DNA from: Tsukamurella paurometabola
GTDB taxonomy: Bacteria; Actinomycetota; Actinomycetes; Mycobacteriales; Mycobacteriaceae
Reading direction: 5' to 3'
Assembly: GCF_900631615.1 (NCBI RefSeq)
Contig: NZ_LR131273.1
Coordinates: 3,690,850-3,754,849, forward strand
Length of the DNA stretch: 64,000 nucleotides
This document shows positions 29,180-36,502 of the stretch, one piece after another; position 1 is the first letter of the stretch, and each line of letters begins with the position of its first letter. Under the pieces are notes generated by a model that made no database searches, was not told the origin of the DNA, and saw only the letters and a list, made by a program, of their open reading frames with translations. A program made the translations under genes and the position numbers.

Positions 29180-29680
29180 TCAGGGGCGCAGCGGGCGGCC
29201 CTGCGGATCGCGGACGCTGCCGGTGAGGATCATGATCCCGTCGACGAGCGCCCAGATGCCGACGCCGATCACGATGAAGACGCCCACGATCACGATCGCG
29301 AGAACGTAGCCGATCAGTGTCAGCACCAGCTGGGTCACGGCGATCGAGGTGTGCCCCAGGTAGAACCGGCCGATGCCGAATTGGCCGAGGAAGATCTGCA
29401 GGAGGCCCGCGGCGAGCTTCGACTTGTCCGAGTAGGGCTCGCCGGTCTGCGGGTCGCGACCGTACGGCGCGGACGGATCCGGCCCGAAGGGCGGCCCGTA
29501 CGGATACCCGGGCTGCCCGGCGGGCTGCTGGCCGTAGGGTTGCTGGCCGTACCCGGGCTGCTGACCGTAGGACTGGTACGGCTGCGGCTGACCGTAGGGC
29601 TGCTGGTACGGCTGCGGGTCGTAGCCCTGCTTCGCGTACGGGTCGTAGGGCTGCCCGTACGGCTGCTGCGGATCGGTCAT
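29180..29680 (-). CDS. TM2 domain protein with Gln/Tyr/Pro/Gly-rich N-terminus
   Basis: 166 residues from ATG 29680. The first ~80 residues are made of degenerate PYGQQ/YGQP repeats, predicted disordered and cytosolic. The C-terminal TM2 domain (SKLAAGLLQIFLGQFGIGRFYLGH, then two helices with IGVGIWALVDGIMILTG) contains the family's G-x-G-x-H-R-F-Y-L-G and D-hinge features. Function of bacterial TM2 proteins is unknown; low-complexity N-termini of this kind are common in actinobacteria. Located between guaB1 and the M56 peptidase. Confidence 0.85.
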   Translation of the reverse strand: MTDPQQPYGQPYDPYAKQGYDPQPYQQPYGQPQPYQSYGQQPGYGQQPYGQQPAGQPGYPYGPPFGPDPSAPYGRDPQTGEPYSDKSKLAAGLLQIFLGQFGIGRFYLGHTSIAVTQLVLTLIGYVLAIVIVGVFIVIGVGIWALVDGIMILTGSVRDPQGRPLRP

Positions 29681-29734
29681 GCTGGTCCTCCCTCGGTTTC
29701 CCCCTTGTGGAGCGCCCAGCCTACCGGCGCGGCA

Positions 29735-30676
29735 TCAGTGCAGCAGGAGGCGGGAGAGCTCGGTGAGCCACGGTACGGCCACGGCGACGGTCGGCACCAC
29801 GAGGATCAGGCCGGCGAGGAGGTACACGGACGCGCTGAACAGGTTGCTGGCCGGCGGCATCGACAGCCGCTCGACCCGTACGACGGTGCCCGTCGCGCCG
29901 ACTGCGAGGGCGCCGCGCGGCGCGGGGCTCTGCGCACACGTGACGAGGGCGTTGGCGAGGGGGACCGGACCGGCGGCGGCGACGGCCTCGTCGTCGGCGA
30001 GTAGTTCGACCAGCAGTTTCACGGAGTCGAGCGCCGCGGACGAGCGCACGACCTTCGGGAAGGCGTGATGGACGGCGGTGAACGCCTCGAGCACCAGGTC
30101 GTGCCGGGACCGCAGGTGCGCGCGCTCGTGGGCGAGCACGGCCGTGAGTTCCTCGTGGCTGAGCTGGTTGATCGTCCCGACGCTGAGTACGACCCGGTGC
30201 CGTAGCCCGGGAAGGCAGTAGGCGAGCGGCTGGTCGACGCCGAGCACGCGCAGATCGGCGGCGGAGACGGGGTGGTCACCGTCGACCGCCTGGGACAGGA
30301 TGTCGACGACCGTGCGATGGCGCGCGCGGCGCCGCCGGGTGCGGATCGCGAGCCGGACGGTGGAGGTGATGAGCCGGGCACCGATGAGCAGGGTCAGCGC
30401 GAACGCGACCACGGCCACGATCCACGGGACGAGCCCGAGCTGGCGGATCTCGTCGATCGGATTCGTGGTGGGCCGGCCGTCCGCACCGGGAACGAGCAGG
30501 CGGCTCGCGATCACGAGGCCGGCGCTGAAGGCGGAGAGCACCGCGGCCAGGGCGATCGCCTGCCAGAGCACGAGTGCTGCGCGGGGCGCGCGCAACGGCC
30601 AGGCGGCGCGGGAGAGCCAGGCGGGCACTGGCCCGGCGAGTAGCAGGGCCAGCGCTCCGAAGATGAAGGCCGCCAT
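29735..30676 (-). CDS. M56-family membrane metallopeptidase (BlaR1-like sensor without penicillin-binding domain)
   Basis: 313 residues, four hydrophobic segments (about 2-18, 32-60, 78-105, 285-308). The zinc-protease motif is in HEELTAVLAHERAHLRSRHD (HExxH as HERAH). There is no extracellular penicillin-sensor domain, so it is the short M56 form seen as Rv1845c. It lies 21 bases after the blaI-like gene in the same direction, the classical BlaI-BlaR1 pairing, in which the protease would cleave the repressor in response to a signal. In mycobacteria this pair responds to beta-lactams and affects other genes such as atp operon members (family knowledge). Confidence 0.85.
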   Translation of the reverse strand: MAAFIFGALALLLAGPVPAWLSRAAWPLRAPRAALVLWQAIALAAVLSAFSAGLVIASRLLVPGADGRPTTNPIDEIRQLGLVPWIVAVVAFALTLLIGARLITSTVRLAIRTRRRRARHRTVVDILSQAVDGDHPVSAADLRVLGVDQPLAYCLPGLRHRVVLSVGTINQLSHEELTAVLAHERAHLRSRHDLVLEAFTAVHHAFPKVVRSSAALDSVKLLVELLADDEAVAAAGPVPLANALVTCAQSPAPRGALAVGATGTVVRVERLSMPPASNLFSASVYLLAGLILVVPTVAVAVPWLTELSRLLLH

Positions 30677-30697
30677 GAGGACGAGCCTACTGGTTCA

Positions 30698-31084
30698 TCA
30701 GGGCTCGGCGCGACGAGCTGCTTCGCCGGCCTCGAGCTTGGCGAGGGCGCGCCGCAGGGCCTGCGCCTCGTCGGCGCCCACGCGCTCCACGAAGTGCACC
30801 AGTGCGGCCTCGCGCGAACTCTCGGCCTGTGCCAGCGCGTCGAACATCAGGTCGGCCACGAGCTCCTCGCGACCGAAGCTCGCGGCGTAGCGATGCGCAC
30901 GGTCGGTGCGGATCTGGCTGACGAGCTTCTTCTTCGCGAGCCGCTGCAGGACCGTCATCACCGTCGTGTACGCCAGCTCGCGGTCAGCGGCGAGCGACTC
31001 GTGCACCTGTCGCACGGTCTGCGGTTCAGTGGACGCCCACAGGTGGTCCATGACCGCGCGTTCGAGATCTCCCAATGCCGCCAT
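30698..31084 (-). CDS. blaI: BlaI-family transcriptional repressor
   Basis: 128 residues from ATG 31084 (MAALGDLERAVMDHLW); an upstream GTG would give a non-homologous extension. Winged helix with the recognition region LAADRELAYTTVMTVLQRLAKKKLV, followed by a dimerisation region. A TAGAAT -10 hexamer (31092-31097) ends 7 nt before the ATG, so the mRNA is predicted to be leaderless, and a palindrome TACGAC-N5-GTCGTA (31118-31134) overlaps the -35. BlaI represses its own operon and beta-lactamase genes until cleaved by the M56 protease. Homologue of Rv1846c. Confidence 0.9.
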   Translation of the reverse strand: MAALGDLERAVMDHLWASTEPQTVRQVHESLAADRELAYTTVMTVLQRLAKKKLVSQIRTDRAHRYAASFGREELVADLMFDALAQAESSREAALVHFVERVGADEAQALRRALAKLEAGEAARRAEP

Positions 31085-31091
31085 TGCTCTG

Positions 31092-31134
31092 ATTCTACTC
31101 GGCATGGCCCACATCGCTACGACGGCCTGTCGTA
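31092..31134 (-). promoter_or_regulatory. blaI promoter with overlapping BlaI operator
   Basis: On the minus strand: palindrome TACGAC-GGCCT-GTCGTA (31118-31134), -35 position 31115-31120 at 17-bp spacing, and -10 TAGAAT (31092-31097). The predicted start is at the blaI ATG. The dyad has the T-A-C-n-A-C / G-T-n-G-T-A style of actinobacterial BlaI sites (from memory), so autorepression by blocking RNA polymerase is the simple reading. Confidence 0.65.
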
Positions 31135-31157
31135 ATCCACGCCACATCGATTAGGGC

Positions 31158-31187
31158 TTGCTTAGTTAGGGGAGCCTGTCCTAGAGT
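31158..31187 (+). promoter_or_regulatory. Promoter and IdeR/DtxR box of the MrsI-like RNA
   Basis: TTAGGGGAGCCTGTCCTAG (31166-31184) matches 14 of 19 positions of the IdeR consensus TTAGGTTAGSCTAACCTAA. It fills the spacer of a + strand promoter: TTGCTT (31158-31163), 18 bp, TAGAGT (31182-31187). Iron-loaded IdeR bound here would block transcription, so the RNA should appear in low iron. Confidence 0.7.
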
Positions 31188-31193
31188 GGGTGT

Positions 31194-31320
31194 CGTCGCC
31201 GAGAGCGACCAACGAACCACATCGGACCGTGACGCGAACTGAGGGCTGCAGTAATCCGCCGGTCTGTGCCACGGCGGGTCCGGGGGATGGCTGAGCCCCC
31301 GGACCCGCCGACTTCTTTCT
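31194..31320 (+). ncRNA. mrsI: Probable iron-regulated small RNA, MrsI-like
   Basis: No ORF fits this 250-bp gap, but an IdeR-boxed promoter (31158-31187) points into it. A strong intrinsic terminator closes it: a 14-bp perfect stem GGCGGGTCCGGGGG (31273-31286) / CCCCCGGACCCGCC (31296-31309), then ACTTCTTTCT. The predicted RNA is about 125 nt. In M. tuberculosis the iron-sparing small RNA MrsI (ncRv11846) is encoded beside blaI (Rv1846c) and is IdeR-controlled; here the element sits between the blaI homologue and the Rv1847-type thioesterase. Transcript ends are estimates, and I did not compare the seed region. The orthology claim rests on position, IdeR box and terminator. Confidence 0.7.
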
Positions 31321-31332
31321 CCGCAGCGCGGA

Positions 31333-31560
31333 TCAGTCCTTGGGCATCACGAGCCACAGCAGCAGGTACAGCAGGAACTGCGGGCCGGGTAGCAGGCAGG
31401 ACACCACGAAGAGCACGCGCACGAGCGTTGCGTCGATGCCGAAGTAGCGGGCGATGCCCGCGCACACGCCGCCGATCCAGTTGTTCTGGAGGTCGCGGGC
31501 GAAACGCTTCTGCGGTGCGGGGGTGTACGGATTCTGGGTGAAGGGCGAGTTCTCGGTCAT
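31333..31560 (-). CDS. PspC domain protein
   Basis: 75 residues from ATG 31560 with GGAG five bases upstream. A short Pro-rich N-terminus precedes a PspC domain: RDLQNNWIGGVCAGIARYFGIDATLVRVLFVVSCLLPGPQFLLYLLLWLVMP, containing one re-entrant and one full hydrophobic segment. PspC proteins are membrane components of phage-shock or envelope-stress systems; in actinobacteria short orphan copies like this are common and uncharacterised. It runs towards the terminator of the small RNA, which may also end this transcript. Confidence 0.85.
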   Translation of the reverse strand: MTENSPFTQNPYTPAPQKRFARDLQNNWIGGVCAGIARYFGIDATLVRVLFVVSCLLPGPQFLLYLLLWLVMPKD

Positions 31561-31672
31561 GACTCCACAGTGCCCGCGCGCCGCCCGCCGCGCATCGGGG
31601 TCTACCCGGACACCGCCCCGGATCTTGCGGCCCGGGGGCGGCGCCGGCGATGCCCGGTTCTAGGGTGATTCC

Positions 31673-32098
31673 ATGACGCAACCGACACCCGGACAGCAGC
31701 AGGCCATCGACCAGATCGTCGCCGGTGGCACCGCCGGATTCGACAAGCTCCTGGGCCTCGAGTACACGGCCGTCACACCCGACGGCGTGGAGGCCACCCT
31801 CACGCTGCGGCCGGAGCTGCACCAGCCCTTCGGCATCACCCACGGCGGCGTCTACTGCGCGATCGTCGAGTCCGTGGCCAGCGTCTCGGGTGTGGTGTGG
31901 CTCGGCGGTACCGGCCACGTCGTCGGCGTCAACAACAACACCGACTTCCTGCGCGCGCTCTCCAGTGGCGTGCTGTCCATCCGCTCCACCCCGATCCACC
32001 GCGGGCGCCGCCAGCAGTTGTGGCTCGTGGAGATCGATTCGGAGGACGGCAAGGCCGTCGCGCGCGGTCAGGTGCGGCTCCAGAACATCGAGGCCTGA
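31673..32098 (+). CDS. PaaI-family hotdog thioesterase (Rv1847-type)
   Basis: 141 residues. ATG lies 6 nt after TAGGGT (31661-31666), so the mRNA is probably leaderless. Hotdog fold: ELHQPFGITHGGVYCAIVESVASVSG carries the HGG(V/A) core with the catalytic acidic residue (E) nearby, then HVVGVNNNTDFLRALSSGVL. Such enzymes hydrolyse acyl-CoA or menaquinone-precursor thioesters; substrate unknown. Homologue of Rv1847, which follows blaI in M. tuberculosis, and here marks the end of the conserved block. Confidence 0.88.
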   Translation: MTQPTPGQQQAIDQIVAGGTAGFDKLLGLEYTAVTPDGVEATLTLRPELHQPFGITHGGVYCAIVESVASVSGVVWLGGTGHVVGVNNNTDFLRALSSGVLSIRSTPIHRGRRQQLWLVEIDSEDGKAVARGQVRLQNIEA

Positions 32099-32124
32099 CC
32101 GCCGGCCGACCCACTCGCGGTCGG

Positions 32125-33201
32125 CTATCGCCACTCGCCGCGGATCCGCCGCCGGCGGCGGTCCGCCCGTGCCGCCAGGCCCGTCAGGATCCCCAGGGCG
32201 GCCGCGGCACCGGTGATGACCGCGAGGGTCGTCATCATGGACCTGCCGTCGGAGACGTACTCGACGATCACCCGCTGATGCGGCTCGTCCGAGGGCGCGC
32301 GGCCGAAGGTGAAGTCGCGGGTGATCCGCGCCGGATCGGCCGCGTACGTCAGGGCGGTCAGGTAGTCGCCGCCGCGGGCGAGCTCCGCCAGGCGCGGGTC
32401 CTGCGGGCGCACGCGGCCGGCGAAGTCGACACGCTCGGTCTGGGCCGATCGGTCGGCGTCCGTCCGGGCCACGCGGTGCGGCCCCATGAAATACAGCGTG
32501 ACCCGTTGTTGCGTCCTGGCGGCCCGCGACATGCGCATCGGATACACGAGGGCGGTGCTGGCGAACGTCATCCGGAGCGGTTGCAGCGCGCCGCGCAGGT
32601 CCTCGCCCACGAGGCGCAGGGCGGTGAACGACCAGCCGTCCGCCACGTAGCCGCCCAAGGTGGCAGCGACCTCCGGGCGGAGCGTGAAGCCGTTCTCGCG
32701 CAACCACTTCTGCAGCCCCGCGGTACTGCCGGCCTGGAGGGTGACGGCCTCCACGGCGCCGAGTCGCATGCGTGCGAGCACGAGCGGCGTGCCGTCCCCG
32801 AACGGGGTGGCGGACATCAGGGGCAGGCTCGGGACGCCGAAGATCCGCCGCCGGGTCTCCCGACGTGGGGCCGTGGTCCGCGCGAGCTCCTGGAACGTCG
32901 TTCGGGACCCGGAGGTGATCGTCGCGGGTGCCGGCGTCGGCACGACCAGCGCCCCGTGGTCACCGGCGGAATGCAGGTCGAGGGACATCTCGATGGTCTC
33001 GGTCCGGCCGTCCCACGAGAGCAGCGCGAGCTCCTGCGTCGCCGTCGCGTCGATCCCGTCGGGCATCGCGGGCGCGCCGCAGGCGCAGGCGTGCGAGGCG
33101 GGGGCCGCGACGGGGAGCGCGACCGCCACGAGCAGGGCGGCGCTCAGCGCCAGGAGCCGGCGGATCGCTCGGCTCCCTCGTGATTCAGAATAGTGCGCCA
33201 T
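32125..33201 (-). CDS. DUF2330 exported membrane-anchored protein
   Basis: 358 residues from ATG 33201, 6 nt after TAACAT (33208-33213), probably leaderless. A signal peptide (about 12-38, ending near PASHACACGA) puts the Cys-containing start of the mature domain outside; a single helix near the C-terminus (about 325-345) anchors it, followed by a strongly basic tail. The extracellular part contains typical DUF2330 blocks (GTQELALLSWDGRTETIEMSLDL, GALVVPTPAPATI, GWSFTALRL). Function unknown. Two cysteines separated by one residue (CAC) directly after the signal cleavage region are characteristic of the family. Confidence 0.75.
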   Translation of the reverse strand: MAHYSESRGSRAIRRLLALSAALLVAVALPVAAPASHACACGAPAMPDGIDATATQELALLSWDGRTETIEMSLDLHSAGDHGALVVPTPAPATITSGSRTTFQELARTTAPRRETRRRIFGVPSLPLMSATPFGDGTPLVLARMRLGAVEAVTLQAGSTAGLQKWLRENGFTLRPEVAATLGGYVADGWSFTALRLVGEDLRGALQPLRMTFASTALVYPMRMSRAARTQQRVTLYFMGPHRVARTDADRSAQTERVDFAGRVRPQDPRLAELARGGDYLTALTYAADPARITRDFTFGRAPSDEPHQRVIVEYVSDGRSMMTTLAVITGAAAALGILTGLAARADRRRRRIRGEWR

Positions 33202-33240
33202 TCATACATGTTAGTGCGTCCGGGGCGGGAGAGACGAGAA

Positions 33241-33270
33241 GCGCGCCACCCCGGTATCGGGATGGCGCGC
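33241..33270 (-). terminator. Intrinsic terminator after ndh
   Basis: GCGCGCCACCCCG (33241-33253) pairs with CGGGATGGCGCGC (33258-33270) with one wobble around GTAT; on the minus strand TTCTCGTC follows. Confidence 0.7.
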
Positions 33271-33296
33271 TCGTCGATCTCGTCGCGGGGCGGGCG

Positions 33297-34757
33297 TCAG
33301 CCCGCCTTCTCGGCCTTGTCCTTCTCCGCCGACGGCGCGCCCGGAGCCTGGGCCTGGACGTCCGGCTTCGGCGCGGACTTCGGCAGCGCCTTCGTCGGCG
33401 AGCTCGTGTGCACCGGCGGGATCGCCTTCTTCGCGCCGGTCTGCAGGGCGTCGAGCGCGGTGCGCGCGTACACCTGCTGCTCGGTGATCGTCATCTGGCC
33501 GCGCTTGTTGGTGAGGAAGGTGATCGCCCACGACGTCAGCGTGATCACGCGGTTCTGGTAGCCCACGATGTACCAGAGGTGCAGGGCCAGCCAGCCGAGC
33601 CACGCCAGGAAGCCGCCGAACTCGAGCTTGCCGACCTTCGCCACGGCGCTGGCGCGCGAGACGGTCGCCATGGAACCCTTGTCGAAGTACTTGAAGGGCT
33701 TGCGATCGGCGGGGGACTGGCCCTCGAGGCCGGCCTTGATCGCCTTCGCGGCGTACGTCGCGCCCTGGATGGCGCCCTGCGCCATGCCCGGGACACCGTC
33801 GACCAGCATCATGTCGCCGACGACGAAGACGTTCGGGTTGCCCGGGATGGTGAGGTCGGGCAGCACTCGGACCCGGCCTGCGCGGTCGGTCTCCGCGCCG
33901 GACTGCTCGGCCAGGATCGCGCCGAGCTTGCTCGCGGCGACGCCGGCGGACCACACCTTGCACTGCGCCTCGATGCGCCGCTCGGTGCCGTCCTTCTCCT
34001 TCACCACGAGGCCGTCGGCATCGACGTCGACCACCATCGCGTTGAGCTGGATCTCGACGCCCATCTTCTCGAGTCGCTTGCGCGCCATGGTGCCCAGCTT
34101 CTCGCCCATCGGCGGCAGCACGGCGGGCGCGGCGTCGAGGAGGATCACGCGCGCCTCGGTGGGGTCGATGTTGCGGAACGCGCCCTTGAGCGTGTTGTCC
34201 GACATCTCGGCGATCTGACCGGCCAGCTCGACGCCGGTGGGGCCGGCGCCGATCACCACGAAGGTGAGCAGGCGCATGCGCTCCTCGTGGTCGTGCGACA
34301 GCTCGGCCTGCTCGAAGGCGCCGAGGATACGGCCGCGCAGCTCGAGCGCGTCGTCGATGGTCTTCATGCCGGGCGCGAACTCGGCGAACTGATCGTTGCC
34401 GAAGTACGACTGGTCGGCGCCGGCCGCCACGATGAGGCTGTCGAAGGGCGTGACCGTGGTGCGCTCGAGCAGGTGGCTCGTGACCGTCCGGTTCTCGAGG
34501 TCGATGTCGGTGACCTCGCCCAGCAGCACCTCCGCGTTGCGCTGCTTGCGCAGGATCATGCGGGTGGCCGGGGCGATCTCGCCCTCGGAGAGGATGCCGG
34601 TCGCGACCTGGTACAGCAGCGGCTGGAACAGGTGGTGGGTCGTCTTCGCGATCATCGTCACGTCCACGTCCGTGCGCTTGAGGGCGCGCGTGCCGAAGAG
34701 GCCGCCGAAGCCCGATCCGATGACGACCACCTTGTGGCGGTGCGCTGCCTCGCTCAT
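33297..34757 (-). CDS. ndh: Type II NADH dehydrogenase (NDH-2)
   Basis: 486 residues. FAD-binding loop KVVVIGSGFGGLFGTRAL at the N-terminus and the NADH-binding loop TFVVIGAGPTGVELAGQIAEM near residue 165 are intact. FVVGDMMLVDGVPGMAQGAIQGATYAAK near residue 310 is the second flavin contact. A C-terminal amphipathic and hydrophobic region (LAWLGWLALHLWYIVGYQNRVITLTSW) anchors it to the membrane; a Pro/Ala/Lys-rich tail follows. It oxidises NADH and reduces menaquinone without pumping protons. AGGAG lies 11 bases upstream. Confidence 0.93.
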   Translation of the reverse strand: MSEAAHRHKVVVIGSGFGGLFGTRALKRTDVDVTMIAKTTHHLFQPLLYQVATGILSEGEIAPATRMILRKQRNAEVLLGEVTDIDLENRTVTSHLLERTTVTPFDSLIVAAGADQSYFGNDQFAEFAPGMKTIDDALELRGRILGAFEQAELSHDHEERMRLLTFVVIGAGPTGVELAGQIAEMSDNTLKGAFRNIDPTEARVILLDAAPAVLPPMGEKLGTMARKRLEKMGVEIQLNAMVVDVDADGLVVKEKDGTERRIEAQCKVWSAGVAASKLGAILAEQSGAETDRAGRVRVLPDLTIPGNPNVFVVGDMMLVDGVPGMAQGAIQGATYAAKAIKAGLEGQSPADRKPFKYFDKGSMATVSRASAVAKVGKLEFGGFLAWLGWLALHLWYIVGYQNRVITLTSWAITFLTNKRGQMTITEQQVYARTALDALQTGAKKAIPPVHTSSPTKALPKSAPKPDVQAQAPGAPSAEKDKAEKAG

Positions 34758-34828
34758 TACTCTCGTCGCTCCTGGTTCGCGTCGAAGCCGGGATCACCGG
34801 CGTGTGCAGTCCTACCGTAGTCGCCTGC

Positions 34829-35398
34829 TCAATTCTCGTCGCGCCGCATACCGGAACTGGTGGCCCGGCGCTCCCGGTAGGCGGCGACGTGTGTCCGATT
34901 GCCGCAGTTCCCCTCGGTGCAGAAGCGACGGGAACGGTTCTTCGACAGGTCCACGAGAACTCGGTCACAGTCGTCCGCGGCGCAGGTCTTGAGCCGGTCG
35001 ACGTTGCCGCTGCGCACCAGGTCGACCAGGGCCATCGCGCATTCCACCCGCACGCGCACCGGGATGGGCGCGTCGTCGTCGATGAAGTGCAGATGCCAGT
35101 CCCAGCTGCCGTGCCGGGTGAGTCGCGGCTGCTGGGGCGTGGCGGCGAGCATCTCGTTCACGATGCCGGCCACGGCGTCGGGGTGCCCCGCGGCGAAGAC
35201 CCGCGCCAGCTCGGTGCGCAGTTCGTGGATCGGGGCGACGTCCCGCGCCGCGGCGCTGCTCCATCCGGTGAACTCGTGCCGGCGCAGGTACTCCTTGAGC
35301 GCTTCGACGGTGCCGAGGCGCTCCTCGTCGCCGTGGTCGGTGTTGACCAGATCGGCCGCCATGAGCAGGGACGGCTCCGTGTCATGTGCGAATTTCAT
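34829..35398 (-). CDS. CGNR zinc-finger regulator (ABATE domain)
   Basis: 189 residues from ATG 35398 with AAGGAG upstream. N-terminal ABATE (stress-induced) domain, and a C-terminal zinc finger: LKTCAADDCDRVLVDLSKNRSRRFCTEGNCGNRTHVAAYRER, with four cysteines and the CGNR motif for DNA binding. It is divergent from an EamA-type exporter 84 bp away, so it is probably that gene's regulator. Its translation start region is duplicated 46 bp upstream (see separate entry), giving an overlapping 20-codon ORF. Confidence 0.85.
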   Translation of the reverse strand: MKFAHDTEPSLLMAADLVNTDHGDEERLGTVEALKEYLRRHEFTGWSSAAARDVAPIHELRTELARVFAAGHPDAVAGIVNEMLAATPQQPRLTRHGSWDWHLHFIDDDAPIPVRVRVECAMALVDLVRSGNVDRLKTCAADDCDRVLVDLSKNRSRRFCTEGNCGNRTHVAAYRERRATSSGMRRDEN

Positions 35399-35444
35399 TT
35401 GACTCCTTACGGCGGTGGCCGCTACTGTCACTAGTGTACTTCAC
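35385..35444 (-). CDS. Possible short upstream ORF overlapping the CGNR start
   Basis: GTG at 35444 follows the same CGTAAGGAGTCAA sequence as the real ATG at 35398. It opens about 19 sense codons (M-K-Y-T-S-D-S-S-G...) in another frame and ends at a TGA just inside the CGNR gene. It may be a leader peptide or merely a by-product of a 46-bp duplication. Confidence 0.3.
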
Positions 35445-35457
35445 TTGACTCCTTACG
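35396..35457. repeat. Direct repeats overlapping CGNR/EamA divergent start region
   Basis: TTGACTCCTTACG occurs at 35399-35411 and 35445-35457 (CA-n-TTGACTCCTTACG on each side; 46-bp period). On the minus strand each copy is a Shine-Dalgarno (AAGGAG) plus start codon (ATG in one, GTG in the other). On the + strand TTGACT is a near-perfect -35 hexamer; the first copy with TACTGT (35423-35428) makes a plausible promoter for the EamA gene. Confidence 0.6.
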
Positions 35458-35482
35458 AATCGCGCATACATGGAGGTGACGC

Positions 35483-36502
35483 ATGGGTCGGGGTATCGCA
35501 ATCGCACTACTGTCGGGGTTCGCCTTCGCGATGTCCGGCCCGTTCGGTAAGCCGCTGCTCGCCGCGGGGTGGAGTCCGGCCGGGGTGGTGCTCGTGCGGA
35601 TCTGGATCGCCGCGATCGTCACGCTCGTCCCGATGCTGATCGTCGGGCGGGCCCGCCTGGCGACGCTGCGGCGCGCGCCGTTCACGGTGCTGGCGTACGG
35701 CCTGCTCGCCGTGATCGGCGTGCAGCTCGCGTACTTCAACGCCATCGCCCACATGTCGGTCACGGTCGCGCTGCTCATCGAGTTCTCCGCACCCCTCCTG
35801 GTGCTCGTGTACCTGTGGGCGCGATTCGGGCGCCGCCCGACGCTGCGCACCACGCTCGGCGCGGCGCTGGCCGTCGCGGGCCTCGTCGCCGTCGTCGGCG
35901 CGGCCTCCGGCGGAGCCGTCGTCACGCCGGTGGGGCTGGCCTGGGCCTTCGTCTCGCTGGTCGGCCTCGCGGCGTACTTCCTGCTCGCCGAGGACGGCAC
36001 CCGGGCGGACGACATCGACGTCGCGGAGGCCGAGGGCGTCGAGCCCGCGATCGACCAGCTCGCGCTGGCCGTCGGCGGACTCGTCGTCGGCGCCGTGGTG
36101 CTCTCGCTGACGGCGCTCGCCGGGCTCACCCCGGTGCGCATCTCCACCGAGCCCGTCGTGCTCGGCGGACTCGGCACGACCCCGTGGTGGGTGCCCGCCG
36201 TCGTGATCGGCGCCGTCGCCACCGGCCTGGCGTACGTCGCGGGCATTCTGGCCATCAACATGGTGGGCCCCACCCTGGCGTCGTTCCTCGGCTTCTCCGA
36301 GGTGGTCGCATCGGGTGTGGTCGCGTGGGTGATGCTGGGGGAGGCGCTCACCCCGGTGCAGATCGCCGGTGCGGTCGCGATCGTCGTGGGCGTGATCGCC
36401 GTCAAGCGGGGTGAGCAGCGTGGAACGCAGGACGGGCGGCGGCCCGTCGCGCCAACCAATCCGCACGATGGAGCTCGTACTCCACCCGCGCGTACGGCGT
36501 GA
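35483..36502 (+). CDS. EamA/DMT-family exporter
   Basis: 339 residues, GGAGGTG five bases before the ATG. About ten membrane segments in two EamA repeats (IAIALLSGFAFAMSGPFGKPLLAAG ... and VVIGAVATGLAYVAGILAINMVGPTLASFLGFSEVVASGVVAWVMLGE). Family members export amino acids or other small metabolites by proton antiport. The last ~30 codons encode a polar tail and overlap the convergent acetyltransferase gene by 101 bases. Regulated probably by the divergent CGNR protein. Confidence 0.87.
   Translation: MGRGIAIALLSGFAFAMSGPFGKPLLAAGWSPAGVVLVRIWIAAIVTLVPMLIVGRARLATLRRAPFTVLAYGLLAVIGVQLAYFNAIAHMSVTVALLIEFSAPLLVLVYLWARFGRRPTLRTTLGAALAVAGLVAVVGAASGGAVVTPVGLAWAFVSLVGLAAYFLLAEDGTRADDIDVAEAEGVEPAIDQLALAVGGLVVGAVVLSLTALAGLTPVRISTEPVVLGGLGTTPWWVPAVVIGAVATGLAYVAGILAINMVGPTLASFLGFSEVVASGVVAWVMLGEALTPVQIAGAVAIVVGVIAVKRGEQRGTQDGRRPVAPTNPHDGARTPPARTA

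Noticed and set aside
29450-29680. Repetitive CCGTA/GTAGGG sequence, considered as a repeat array
   Set aside because: It encodes the degenerate YGQQP repeats of the TM2 protein; there are no regular spacers, so not CRISPR.
31141-31330. Small protein gene in the blaI/PspC gap
   Set aside because: No ORF with a start signal and sensible composition; promoter plus terminator fit a small RNA better.
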